Source: Thermorudis peleae (lineage in GTDB: Bacteria > Chloroflexota > Chloroflexia > Thermomicrobiales > Thermomicrobiaceae). From it: 64,000 bases of DNA. Each line of letters starts with the position of its first letter. Position 1 is the stretch's first letter. Positions 16,469 through 25,257 of this stretch are shown piece by piece. The translations under genes and the position numbers were made by a program. The notes beneath the pieces are model-generated. The model was not told the origin of the DNA. It did not search any database and saw only the letters and a list, made by a program, of their open reading frames with translations. The stretch is from the NCBI RefSeq assembly GCF_000744775.1, contig NZ_JQMP01000001.1:605758-669757 (forward strand), given 5' to 3'.

Positions 16469-17056
16469 CTAAAAGTCGCCATCACGGACGTAGGGTTGGC
16501 TCCAGAGGATGACCGACAGCAGCACGGCCTTGAGCCAAGCCTGATGCATGCGCTCGACTTCCTCGGCGCTATGCCCCTTCTTGGCGAGGAATGGCTTGAT
16601 TGTTGCGTAGATCGGATAAGTCAGTGCGAGCACGTAACGCAACGGGATGTGTTCAGGCGCTTCGACGTGGTCGGTCTGGTTCTTCTTGCTGCGGTGATGG
16701 CGCAGGCCAATCTCATACTGGTAGTCCAGCCAGGCCTGGTTGTAGTTGGCTGCCGTCAGGTCGCGGATCCACTGGCCAAAGCGTTGCCGGACTCGATCAA
16801 GGTAAGTGGTGTCAGGCTGGCCGTCGCTTCGGCGGGTGAAATAGTAGAGTAGGTGTGGGTTCGCTCCAACGAAGCCATACCAGACGTCGAGGATTGCGTC
16901 GACCTGATCAGCAAGCACGTCGTGAGCCTGACGCAAGGCCGCGATGTCCTCATCCGTAAAGAGCACCGTCTTCTTGAGCAGTTCGAACTCCTCGAGGCTG
17001 ATCGGGGATCGAGGTACGGCTGTCGTGCCATAGGTGTATCCCGGGATCTGGCTCAT
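16469..17056 (-). CDS. Protoglobin-family heme protein
   Basis: 195 residues, single globin-type domain. The segments IPGYTYG, the long helix around FTDEDIAALRQAHDVL, and YQYEIGLRHHRSKKNQTDHVE (which holds the proximal-His region) match the protoglobin family, which binds O2, CO and NO. No output domain is fused, so it is a stand-alone heme protein. Two adjacent ATGs (17059 and 17056) follow GGAG; the second has better spacing. It lies 106 bases downstream of the Cys-containing MarR regulator in the same direction, so joint control is likely. Confidence 0.87.
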   Translation of the reverse strand: MSQIPGYTYGTTAVPRSPISLEEFELLKKTVLFTDEDIAALRQAHDVLADQVDAILDVWYGFVGANPHLLYYFTRRSDGQPDTTYLDRVRQRFGQWIRDLTAANYNQAWLDYQYEIGLRHHRSKKNQTDHVEAPEHIPLRYVLALTYPIYATIKPFLAKKGHSAEEVERMHQAWLKAVLLSVILWSQPYVRDGDF

Positions 17057-17162
17057 CATGTCACTCCTTCCGGATGGCGAACGACCAAACAGGAGGCAGC
17101 GCTGGATACCGCAACAGCCAAAACCCAAGGGGGCCTCAATGTGTGTAACAACCTGGCGTGTT

Positions 17163-17822
17163 TCACCTCCTTCGACTAAAGGTCTGCCAGTTCAGTTCAG
17201 CCAGATCGGGATCGGCCCGCTGGTAATCAGGGCAGTCAAGCCGAAGCGAGCCGTCGCCAAACGGGGCGTCAACATAGGCACAGTGGTGGGGCCGTTTCGG
17301 ATCGGCGTGAACGAACGGGTGGAAGTAGCGGCAGGTCAAACACATCTGCGCGACTGGGATTTCACCGCGTTCTTGTAGCGTGCGAATCACCTTCAGCAGC
17401 AGGCGCCAGAGTACCTGCTGCTCGTCTGGTGCGAGTTCAGTAATCGCGGTGCTGAGGAAATCGGGCCAGCTGGCAACTACTTCGGCAGCCTGCTGGCCCG
17501 CTGGTGTGAGGGCGACAATGCGCTGGCGGCGATCAGTCGTTGACCGCCTGCGTGTGATGAGTCCTTTCGCCTCGAGTGCGCTCACCACGTCGCTGGCTGT
17601 CGGCAGCGTTACCGCGAGGGCGTCGGCAATCGCTGCGACGCTTGCCATATTTCCTGGCCGAAATCGCAGAAAAGCCAGCACTTGTCCCTGCGTCGGCGTC
17701 AGTCCCTGCTGGTTGCCCTCCTGCCAGGCTCGGTGCCGCAAGGCAATGCTGATGCGAGCCAGACCGTGGGCAATCCGCTCAGGAAGCGGTTCATCCTGCG
17801 CATTCCAGCCGCTTGGATCCAT
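17163..17822 (-). CDS. MarR-family regulator with a C-terminal four-cysteine cluster
   Basis: 219 residues. MarR winged helix (about 20-150; VAAIADALAVTLPTASDVVSALEAKGLI and wing RRSTTDRRQRIVALT). A C-terminal extension of about 60 residues holds C161-x2-C164-x16-C181-x15-C197 plus H168, H172, H179 and H180. This could bind zinc or an iron-sulfur cluster, or act as a thiol switch; ordinary MarR proteins stop near residue 150. Its own promoter carries a perfect 7-base inverted repeat right after the -10, so autoregulation is likely. The protoglobin gene follows, which fits sensing of oxygen, NO or redox stress. The metal and ligand are inferred only. Confidence 0.9.
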   Translation of the reverse strand: MDPSGWNAQDEPLPERIAHGLARISIALRHRAWQEGNQQGLTPTQGQVLAFLRFRPGNMASVAAIADALAVTLPTASDVVSALEAKGLITRRRSTTDRRQRIVALTPAGQQAAEVVASWPDFLSTAITELAPDEQQVLWRLLLKVIRTLQERGEIPVAQMCLTCRYFHPFVHADPKRPHHCAYVDAPFGDGSLRLDCPDYQRADPDLAELNWQTFSRRR

Positions 17823-17838
17823 GGTGTCCCTTTCGATT

Positions 17839-17857
17839 TACTTAGAACTCCTAAGTA
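17839..17857. promoter_or_regulatory. Operator candidate for the Cys-MarR regulator
   Basis: Perfect inverted repeat TACTTAG-N5-CTAAGTA, of the size MarR dimers bind. It begins 1 base after the -10 of the regulator's promoter and covers the expected transcription start, 17 bases ahead of the start codon. Confidence 0.7.
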
Positions 17858-17858
17858 C

Positions 17859-17887
17859 ATGATAATGGCCCAGACTGCTGCTGTCAA
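17859..17887 (-). promoter_or_regulatory. Sigma-70-type promoter of the MarR-protoglobin unit
   Basis: On the minus strand: TTGACA (17887-17882), 17-base spacer, TATCAT (17864-17859). The -35 is consensus and the -10 is good. Confidence 0.75.
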
Positions 17888-18093
17888 GCGCTGTCATACG
17901 GCACACGTGCTGTGGTGCATGCGCAACGTGTCGTACTGGACCGGTGCTCCGTGTAAAGCGTGCAGACAATGCTGCCTATTCTGGACAGCCCCCACTACGG
18001 TGGAGTACCAGGCCATGCTCGGCGGCAGTAGGGGATGAGGGCAGTGCAGGGTAACACGACCTGCTGGGTACGGGAATGCCAGGAGGCCAATGC
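17888..18093. other. Central part of the divergent MarR / ThDP-enzyme intergenic region
   Basis: About 200 bases between the two divergent promoters. I see no gene, tRNA or clear structured element in it. Confidence 0.4.
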
Positions 18094-18122
18094 TTGCCTG
18101 CTCTCAGCGCTGCCCTTACAAT
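18094..18122 (+). promoter_or_regulatory. Sigma-70-type promoter of the ThDP enzyme gene
   Basis: TTGCCT (18094-18099), 17-base spacer, TACAAT (18117-18122), about 35 bases before the start codon. Confidence 0.55.
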
Positions 18123-18156
18123 CCGCCCGATGTGAGCACGGTCAAGGGGGACACTG

Positions 18157-19767
18157 ATGGTAACGGTTGCGCAGGCAGTTGCAAGCGAACTACGGCGGGC
18201 AGGAATTGACCGAGCGTTTGGTTTGCCAGGGGGTGAAGTGCTCTATCTCATCGATGCCCTGCGTCAGGCTGGCGTGCCGTTTGCCCTCTGTCGTCATGAA
18301 GCGAGTGCCGGCATCATGGCCAGCGTCTATGGAAAGCTGCGTGGTACGGCGGGTGTCGCCGTCGCCACGCTTGGCCCAGGAGCAGCCAACCTGATGCTCG
18401 CCCTCGCCACCGCCTGGCTCGACCGTGAGCCGCTGCTGGCCATCACGGCTGATCTGCCAACCAGTTGGCCCCCGAGCCACACGCATCAGCGGCTCCCACT
18501 CCTCGAGCTCTACCGCCCTATTACTAAGCATGCGGAAGCGGTTACGCCGCTGAACGCTGCGAGTGCCGTGCGTCGGGCGCTTGCAGCCTGTTGTACCGAG
18601 CCGCTGGGACCAAGCTACCTGACGCTCTCGGCTGAAGACGCACAGTTGCCAGCGGCAGAACAGTTGCCCGATGGCCAGGCTGCAGCGCCCCAACCTGAGG
18701 CCAGCCAGTTGGGCGATCCTGATGCTGCTGCCCAGGCAATCGTCGCCGCGTTAGCCCAGGCCGAGCGACCGCTGGTGCTCGTTGGGCTTGGGGTGCGTCC
18801 GACCAGAGCGACGCTGCTTCGCCGTTGGCTTGATACGTGGGGGCTGCCGGTCGCGGTCACGCCGAAAGTAAAGGGAATCGTTGACGAGACTGCCCCGTAC
18901 TTCGTCGGTGTCATTGGTGGCATGGCTATCGATGATTTGATGCTTCAGGCTCTTGAGGCAGCCGACTGCCTCATCGGGTTTGGCTTTGACCCGGTCGAGG
19001 TTGACAAAAGCTGGCATGCTCGCCTGCCGATTCTCTGGGTATTAGAGTCGGCCCAGGCAACCGGTCAGCTGCCCCGTTCCAACGCCTACTATTGCGATCA
19101 TGGCCAGGTGCTCGAGCGGTTAGTGGCACTAGAGCCGCCTCGTACCTTCGGCCGTCCCTTTGCCGCTGTTCAGGCCGAGCGCCAGGCGATTGCCGCAGGG
19201 CACAGCCGAGTGCCACAACATGGGCTTGCTCCAGTCGCGCTGGTGCAAGCGCTGGCCCGTGTTCTCCCGCCCGAGACCATTGTCACCACGGACGTCGGCT
19301 CACATAAATACCTGTTCGGTCAATTCTGGCCTAGTCGCTTCCCCCAAACCTTTTGGATGAGCAACGGGCTCTCTGGGATGGGCTACGGACTGCCTGCAGC
19401 GATTGGTGCCAAACTTGCTCGACCAGATGCGCCAGTGCTTGCGGTCGTTGGCGATGGCGGATTCGCCATGAACGGCCAGGAACTCGAGACGGCGCGGCGG
19501 CTCGGTGCGCCGGTCATCGTTGTCGTTATTGCCGACCAGTCCTACTCACTTATCCAGATCAGCCAGAGCAACCGGGGTCTTCCCCGCTATGGCGTCGATT
19601 TTGGCCCAATCGACAGCGTTGCGGTGGCACGTGCCTGCGGTGGCGATGGCGAACGCGCGGCCACGCCTGAGGCCATCAGTGCGGCTGCCCGGCGGGCGCT
19701 TGACATGGCCGTCCCGTATGTCATCGAAGTCCCACTTGATCCAGAAGCATATCGGCCAATTGTCTAG
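18157..19767 (+). CDS. Thiamine-diphosphate-dependent enzyme, acetolactate synthase-like
   Basis: 536 residues with the three-domain layout of the POX/ALS/BFD family: PYR domain with catalytic E48 in CRHEASAG, central domain about 190-330, and PP domain with GDGGFAMN (about 430-440). The usual Asn pair that closes the ThDP/Mg site reads IADQSYS, with Asp at the metal position. No FAD-specific features are evident, and the gene stands alone without a small regulatory subunit, so branched-chain amino acid synthesis is not assured. A decarboxylase or an acetolactate, glyoxylate or sulfoacetaldehyde-type activity is possible. GGGGGA precedes the ATG. Confidence 0.88.
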   Translation: MVTVAQAVASELRRAGIDRAFGLPGGEVLYLIDALRQAGVPFALCRHEASAGIMASVYGKLRGTAGVAVATLGPGAANLMLALATAWLDREPLLAITADLPTSWPPSHTHQRLPLLELYRPITKHAEAVTPLNAASAVRRALAACCTEPLGPSYLTLSAEDAQLPAAEQLPDGQAAAPQPEASQLGDPDAAAQAIVAALAQAERPLVLVGLGVRPTRATLLRRWLDTWGLPVAVTPKVKGIVDETAPYFVGVIGGMAIDDLMLQALEAADCLIGFGFDPVEVDKSWHARLPILWVLESAQATGQLPRSNAYYCDHGQVLERLVALEPPRTFGRPFAAVQAERQAIAAGHSRVPQHGLAPVALVQALARVLPPETIVTTDVGSHKYLFGQFWPSRFPQTFWMSNGLSGMGYGLPAAIGAKLARPDAPVLAVVGDGGFAMNGQELETARRLGAPVIVVVIADQSYSLIQISQSNRGLPRYGVDFGPIDSVAVARACGGDGERAATPEAISAAARRALDMAVPYVIEVPLDPEAYRPIV

Positions 19768-19946
19768 ATAGAGAATCGCGAGGCTGGTGGGGCACGGTGT
19801 TCTTTGGTGTCGTAGCTGCTCTGCTTGTCATGGACTAGCCGCCTCGCACTGGGTCGAGGACGCGGAGATGCGATGTCATGCTTGGTCGGCATAGCCGATA
19901 CGCTCTCTACGGTACCCTATGATTCATCAGGTTCGGCAGACAAGTC
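19768..19946. other. Convergent intergenic region
   Basis: About 180 bases between convergent stops. No strong hairpin with T tract seen. Confidence 0.4.
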
Positions 19947-20435
19947 CTAGCAGAACAGGCGCCAATACTGTGGATCGCGTCCAGCGGCAGCGTAGTCGAA
20001 GTCCTCGGCCAATGGCTGTAGGCAAAAGCGACCGTCGACGATTCGTAGCGCGACGTAGCGTGAGAGGTCGGTGATTGGTGTTGCGGGGTCTCCTAACTCT
20101 TCTCTGGTAAAGAAGCGCGCGTCGTCATGTTCGTGGCCGTCAGGCTGGAGCGTCCCGCCCAACGGCTCGAGCAAGAACATCACGTAGGTGTCAGCACGCG
20201 TGCCGTCACAGCGTGTACGAATACCGACGAGGCCAAGGACGCGCGTTGCTAGTCCGGTCTCTTCGTGTACTTCTCGGATGACAGCCTGGTCGAGTGTTTC
20301 TCCTGGGTCGACGTGTCCACCTGGGAAGAGATATCGCCCGCGTGCTGGTCCATACGTTTGGCGAACAAGCAAGACCGCCTGATCACGGACGACAATGCCG
20401 CCAACGGCAACAACGTGCTGCGCTGTCTGGCCCAT
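19947..20435 (-). CDS. NUDIX hydrolase
   Basis: 162 residues. Nudix box GGHVDPGETLDQAVIREVHEETGL (positions about 38-61; it matches G-x5-E-x7-REUXEEXGU). Hydrolyses nucleoside diphosphates linked to another group; substrate unknown. The start at 20435 has GAGAGGAG upstream. A longer open frame would run into the lipoprotein gene, so the short form is chosen. Confidence 0.92.
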   Translation of the reverse strand: MGQTAQHVVAVGGIVVRDQAVLLVRQTYGPARGRYLFPGGHVDPGETLDQAVIREVHEETGLATRVLGLVGIRTRCDGTRADTYVMFLLEPLGGTLQPDGHEHDDARFFTREELGDPATPITDLSRYVALRIVDGRFCLQPLAEDFDYAAAGRDPQYWRLFC

Positions 20436-20473
20436 GCTCGTGCTCCTCTCACTGCACACGGAGGCACCATCAT

Positions 20474-20959
20474 TCAACGTGATGGCGTTGCCAAGGGATT
20501 CGGGGCGAAGAGCCGTGGGTTGTGAATTTTCCACTGCCCCTTCTCATAGATCAGAGTAAACGTGTAAGTTGACACACGATCGTCGAGGCGCTGGGTTACA
20601 TCGACCGTCGCGTGATTACCCTCGATCTTCGGCACGCCGATCCGCTCAATCGTAATGCGGTTGCCTAATGTTGCTGCGACTTGAACGGCTTCCATAAAGT
20701 CGTCAAACGATTCTCCGAGGTTGGTCTCATCGGAGTGCATGAGCCACGCCTCGCCAGCTCGACCGTGGTAGATAGCATCAAGATAGCGCCGGACGGTGTC
20801 TTGGATTGCTTTGCTCTGCGCCGAGACAGTCGCTGTTGGTGGTGTTGCCGCTTGCCCTTGGCTGAACAGATGCAGGTTCAGCCGGCAACTGCTCAGGACG
20901 AGAGCCAGCGCAAAGAGAGCGACGAGCATCGATTGTCGGCGGCACGTTGGCGGCTTCAT
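20474..20959 (-). CDS. Small lipoprotein with an NTF2-like (DUF4878-type) domain
   Basis: 161 residues. An N-terminal export signal ends in a lipobox (LVLSSC), so it is lipid-anchored outside the membrane. After a Pro/Thr/Ala linker a cystatin/NTF2-like fold is suggested by VRRYLDAIYHGRAGEAWLM, then beta strands ending in FTLIYEKGQWKIHNP. Such domains appear in many bacterial lipoproteins without known role. Start 20959 follows GAGGGAA; the upstream extension lacks signal-peptide logic. Adjacent to NUDIX (38-base gap), divergent to the formate dehydrogenase operon. Confidence 0.8.
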   Translation of the reverse strand: MKPPTCRRQSMLVALFALALVLSSCRLNLHLFSQGQAATPPTATVSAQSKAIQDTVRRYLDAIYHGRAGEAWLMHSDETNLGESFDDFMEAVQVAATLGNRITIERIGVPKIEGNHATVDVTQRLDDRVSTYTFTLIYEKGQWKIHNPRLFAPNPLATPSR

Positions 20960-21070
20960 TCCGTGTTTCCCTCGCTTTCGGTGCAGATGGTCAGATGACA
21001 CGAGTGTACAACGAGCCAGACCTGTCAGATAATGCCGAAATGGCAAAAATATTGCGCTCCTGGGATACTC

Positions 21071-21100
21071 TTGACGATCTTAAACTGTTCCGATTATTCT
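21071..21100 (+). promoter_or_regulatory. Probable promoter of the formate dehydrogenase operon
   Basis: TTGACG (21071-21076), 18-base spacer, TATTCT (21095-21100), about 79 bases upstream of the chosen start. Hexamers are near consensus; start site not proven. Confidence 0.5.
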
Positions 21101-21178
21101 ATGGTAACAACTGTATCCGACCTTGCTACGTCAATCGGAGGATCTTTGGCGACAGGGCACCGTGAAGGAGCGGATGGG

Positions 21179-24100
21179 ATGAGTCTCACGGTCTCGCGGC
21201 GGCAGTTGCTCAAGATTGGCGGTGCAGCAGCTGCCGGGACAGCAGCAGGCGCATTGCTTGGTCTCGGTGTCGATCTTCGCCCGAAACAAGCACGGGCGCA
21301 GGAGTTGCGCATTAAAAACGCGCAGGTATTCCCCAGCATTTGTCCCTACTGTGCCGTCGGCTGTGGAACGCTCGTCCACGTTGTCGACGGCAAAATCGTC
21401 AATATTGAGGGGAACCCGAAGAGTCCGATCAACATGGGCAACCTTTGCCCAAAGGGGGCGGCAACCTACCAGTTGCATGTGAATCCAAACCGATTGACTA
21501 AGGTGCTCCACCGCAAGCCATATAGCACGCAGTGGGAAGTCGTCGATCTCGAGTGGGCGATGGATCGCGTGGCTCAGCTGGTCAAGCAGACGCGCGATGA
21601 GACGTTCGTTGAGACCTTGCCCAATGGCAAGAAGGTCATGCATACCACGGCGATTTTCTCACTCGGTGGGGCGACGATTGATAACGAGTGGAACCATCTC
21701 CAGCAAAAGTTGATGCGCGGCCTGGGGGTTGTCCGCATCGAAAACCAGGCCCGGATATGACACAGCTCGACCGTCCCCGGTCTGGGGGCGCGGCTCGGGC
21801 GTGGTGGTGCTACGCTCTATCCCGGCAGCCTGGCTGATGCCGATTGCATTGTGATCATGGGATCGAACATGGCTGAGAACCACCCCGTGGCCTTCCGCTG
21901 GGTGGCTCAGGCAAAGCTGAAGGGCGCGAAACTCATCCACGTCGACCCGCGCTTTACGCGCACCTCGGCGATGGCCGACCTCTATGTGCCGATCCGCTCC
22001 GGCACTGATATCGCCTTCATTGGTGGCCTTATCCGCTATATGATCGAAAATGAGAAGTACTTCAAAGAGTACGTTGTCAACTACACAAACGCGCCGACAA
22101 TTATCAGCGATGACTACAAAGACACCGAAGATCTCGAAGGGGTCTTCTCTGGACTGAAGGAGGCGCCCCCAGGCGGCGATCAGAAGTATGTCTATGACAA
22201 CACAAGCTGGCAGTACAAGCGCACCGCTCCCTGGGACGCGAACCAGGCGCGTCAGGAGGCGCTCAAGGCAGCAACCTTTGCCGAGATGATCCAGAAGATG
22301 GTACCGCCGCCAGCTGCCAAGGATCCGACGCTCCAAGATCCACGCTGTGTATTCCAGATCGTTCGGCGCCATTTCTCGCGGTACACGCCGGAGATGGTCG
22401 AGCGGATCACGGGCTGCCCGCAAGACCTCTTCCTCAAAGTTGCTGAGATGATTGCCGAAAATTCTGGCCCCGATCGGACGACCAGCTTCGTTTACGCTAT
22501 GGGCTGGACGCAGCATACCTATGGCGTACAGACGATTAGCTGCACCGCCCTCCTTCAGCTCCTTATGGGGAATATGGGGCGGCCCGGTGGTGGCATTATG
22601 GCCTTGCGTGGCCACGCCACGATCCAAGGGTCGACAGATATTCCTACGCTTTACCACTCCATCCATGGCTACATGTCCCATCCTGATGCGCGCAAGGCGC
22701 ACGATACGCTGAAGGACTACATCCTGACGGAGACAAAGCCGACCGGGTATTGGGCGAACTTGCCCAAGTTCATGGTCAGCTATCTCAAGTCAATGTACGG
22801 CGATGCCGCCAAGCCGGAGAATGACTTTGGCTACGACTGGCACCCCAAGATCGCTGGCGATTACTCCCACATGGCCACGATGGTCGACATGGCCAATGGC
22901 AAGGTGAAAGGCGCCTTGATCTTTGGCCAGAATCCCGCCACCTCAATCAACGGCAGCTTGCAGCGGCGTGCCTTAATGCAACTTGATTGGCTGGTTGTCA
23001 AAGACAACTTTGAGACTGAGACGGCGTCCTTCTGGTACACCGCACCAGAAGTGAAGAGCGGCGAGATTAAGCCGGAGCAGATTAAGACAGAAGTCTTCCT
23101 CTTCCCGTCGGCACAGGTCGCTGAGACTGAGGGCAGTTTCACCAATACCCAGCGACTTGTGCAATGGCATGAGAAAGCGGTTGATCCGCCTGGCGATTGC
23201 CGCTCAGACGCCTGGTTCACGCACCAGCTAGCCCTGCGCCTCAAGAAGCTCTATGCCGACAGCACGCTGCCGCGTGATCAGGGAATCAAGAACTTGCTCT
23301 GGGACTTCGACTACGATCCAGGCAAGTATCCAACGAATACACGCATTCAGGGTGAGCCTGATCCGCTGAAGATCTTGCGCGAAATCAACGGCTACAAGAC
23401 TGACACCAAGGAATTGCTCTCTGGCTTTGCTGACCTTAAGGATGACGGCTCAACCACCTGCGCATCCTGGATTTACAGCGGCATCTATCCGAAGGAAGGA
23501 CAAAATCGCGCGGCGAGCCGTAACCCTGATCCTGACAACAAGCCTGGGAGCAATCTTGGCTGGGGCTTTGCCTGGCCAGCGAACCGGCGTATTCTCTACA
23601 ACCGCGCCTCGGCGCGTCCTGATGGCCAGCCCTGGAGTGAACGCAAGAAGTGGGTCTGGTGGGATCCCGAGAAGAAGCAGTGGACAGGCTATGATGTCCC
23701 TGACTTTGCCGTGACGAAGGCGCCGGACACGCCAGCCAAGCCTGGTGCAACCGGCCTTGATGCACATGACGGGAAGAGCCCGTTCATCATGATGCCTGAC
23801 GGCAAGGGCTGGCTCTTCGTGCCAACTGGTCTTGTCGATGGCCCGCTCCCGACGCACTATGAGCCTATGGAATCGCCGGTTGTCAATCTGCTCTATCCGA
23901 AGTGGCCCAAGAACCCGATCGCCAAGTACTGGCAGCACGAGCGGAACCAACTGGCTGATCTTGATCCCAACTTCCCGATCGTGCTGACGACCTATCGCTT
24001 GACTGAGCACCACCTCTCGGGCGTGATGAGCCGCTGGCTACCTTGGTTAGCTGAGCTCCAGCCGGAACTCTTCGTCGAACTCAGTCCCGAGCTGGCGCAG

Positions 24101-24361
24101 GAGAAGGGGATCAAGAATCTCGACGTTGTTGAGATTTCGACGAAGCGTGGCACGATCCGTGCAAAGGCCTTGGTGACCCCACGCCTGCGCCCGCTGATGG
24201 TCAATGGTCAGGTGGTGCATCAAATTGGCATGCCGTGGCACTGGGGGTTCATGGGTATCGTGACCGGCGATGTGGTCAACGACCTCACCGCTATGGTCGG
24301 CGATCCGAACGTGTCAATTCACGAAAGTAAGGCGTTGGTCTGCAATATCAAGAAGGCGTAG
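21179..24361 (+). CDS. fdhA: Formate dehydrogenase alpha subunit, selenocysteine-containing, Tat-exported
   Basis: Molybdopterin (or tungsten) bis-MGD enzyme oxidising formate to CO2. Tat signal with SRRQLLK at residues 6-12, hydrophobic core, then ARA cleavage near 40. The [4Fe-4S] ligands are C55, C58, C62 and C90. An in-frame TGA at 21758-21760 (residue 194) sits in ENQARI-U-HSSTV, exactly where FdnG-type enzymes carry selenocysteine, and the frame continues to 24361 with normal coding (1060 residues). A SECIS-like hairpin follows. Later parts include the MGD-binding segments and the C-terminal cap domain (IVLTTYRLTEHH). Start 21179 is set by AAGGAG; simple ORF callers would split it into two genes. 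Partners FdhB and FdhC follow. Confidence 0.95.
21758..21790 (+). promoter_or_regulatory. UGA selenocysteine codon with bacterial SECIS hairpin
   Basis: TGA at 21758-21760, then an 11-base lead and a 7-base stem CGTCCCC / GGGGGCG (one G-U pair) closing the apical loop GGTCT at 21779-21783. The loop GGUCU and its position (18 bases between UGA and loop) are the same as I recall for the E. coli fdhF SECIS, which recruits SelB-tRNA-Sec. The hairpin must also encode HSSTVPGLGA, which it does in frame. Confidence 0.88.
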
Positions 24362-24374
24362 GAAGAGCGGAGTG

Positions 24375-24402
24375 TCCCGCGGGGTAACCATCCCCCGCGG
24401 GA
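24375..24402 (+). other. Intercistronic hairpin between fdhA and fdhB
   Basis: Perfect 10-base stem TCCCGCGGGG / CCCCGCGGGA with an 8-base loop, starting 14 bases after the fdhA stop and ending 22 bases before fdhB. No T tract, so it is more likely an mRNA stability or processing element, or an attenuator, than a full terminator. Confidence 0.6.
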
Positions 24403-24423
24403 TTGGCACGGAGGAGCCAAACT

Positions 24424-25257
24424 ATGCCGGAACCGATGGGGTTCTTCACCGACACATCCGTTTGTATCGGCTGTAAGGCTTGTCAAGTTGCGTGCAAGGA
24501 ATGGAATCAGCTCCCGGCGATTAACGGCGGGGCTAACGTCCTCAGTGGGAATAGCTATGACAACACGACCAAGCTCGATGGCATGAACTGGCGTCATGTC
24601 AAGTTCATCGAGCAGTTTAGCCCTGACCGCAAGCAGGCGCGCTGGTTGATGATGAGCGATGTTTGCAAGCACTGCGTGCAGGCTGCATGCCTTGAGGTCT
24701 GTCCGACTGGAGCGATTATCCGAACCGAATTCGATACGGTCGTGATCCAGCAAGACGTCTGCAACGGCTGCCGTGCCTGCATTGCTGCTTGCCCCTTCGG
24801 CGTTATCGACATCAACCCTGAGACAAACACAGCAATGAAGTGCACGCTCTGCTATGACCGATTGCAGGCCGGTATGGTGCCAGCTTGTGCCCAGGCGTGC
24901 CCAACGCAGTCGATCCAGTTTGGACCGATCTCCGAGTTACGTCAGCGCGCTCAAGCCCGGCTTCAGCAGTTGCAAGCGCAGGGTGAGACCAAGGCGCAAC
25001 TTTACGGCGCTGACGAATCGATCCTTGGCGGGCTCAACTCTTTCTATCTCCTGCTTGATGATCCAGAGGTCTACGGCCTGCCGAGGAATCCCAAGCTTCC
25101 CTCGCGGAATTTGCCGGCAGCGGCCGGGCTCTCGACGGCTGGCGCGATTGCTATGGGAGTCATTGGCCTCGTCAGCTTGCGCAAACGGCGGATGGATCAA
25201 CTAGCGGCTGAGGCGCGGCGCAACAACGGCCAGGAGGAGAACGGCGATGCCCGATAG
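24424..25257 (+). CDS. fdhB: Formate dehydrogenase iron-sulfur (beta) subunit
   Basis: 277 residues with four ferredoxin-type [4Fe-4S] motifs: CIGCKACQVACKEWN, CKHCVQAACLEVCPTG, CNGCRACIAACPFG, and CTLCYDRLQAGMVPACAQACPTQ. One C-terminal membrane helix (about 243-262, SLRKRR positive stop) resembles FdnH, anchoring the subunit on the outer face where it passes electrons from FdhA to FdhC. GGAGGAG precedes the start at 24424. The end overlaps fdhC by 11 bases. Confidence 0.95.
   Translation: MPEPMGFFTDTSVCIGCKACQVACKEWNQLPAINGGANVLSGNSYDNTTKLDGMNWRHVKFIEQFSPDRKQARWLMMSDVCKHCVQAACLEVCPTGAIIRTEFDTVVIQQDVCNGCRACIAACPFGVIDINPETNTAMKCTLCYDRLQAGMVPACAQACPTQSIQFGPISELRQRAQARLQQLQAQGETKAQLYGADESILGGLNSFYLLLDDPEVYGLPRNPKLPSRNLPAAAGLSTAGAIAMGVIGLVSLRKRRMDQLAAEARRNNGQEENGDAR

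Noticed and set aside
21758..21760. TGA as a true stop or sequencing error in fdhA
   Set aside because: Exact Sec position plus SECIS hairpin at the enteric distance make readthrough far more likely.
21659..22702. 347-residue minus-strand open frame
   Set aside because: Antisense shadow of fdhA; no ribosome site or family.
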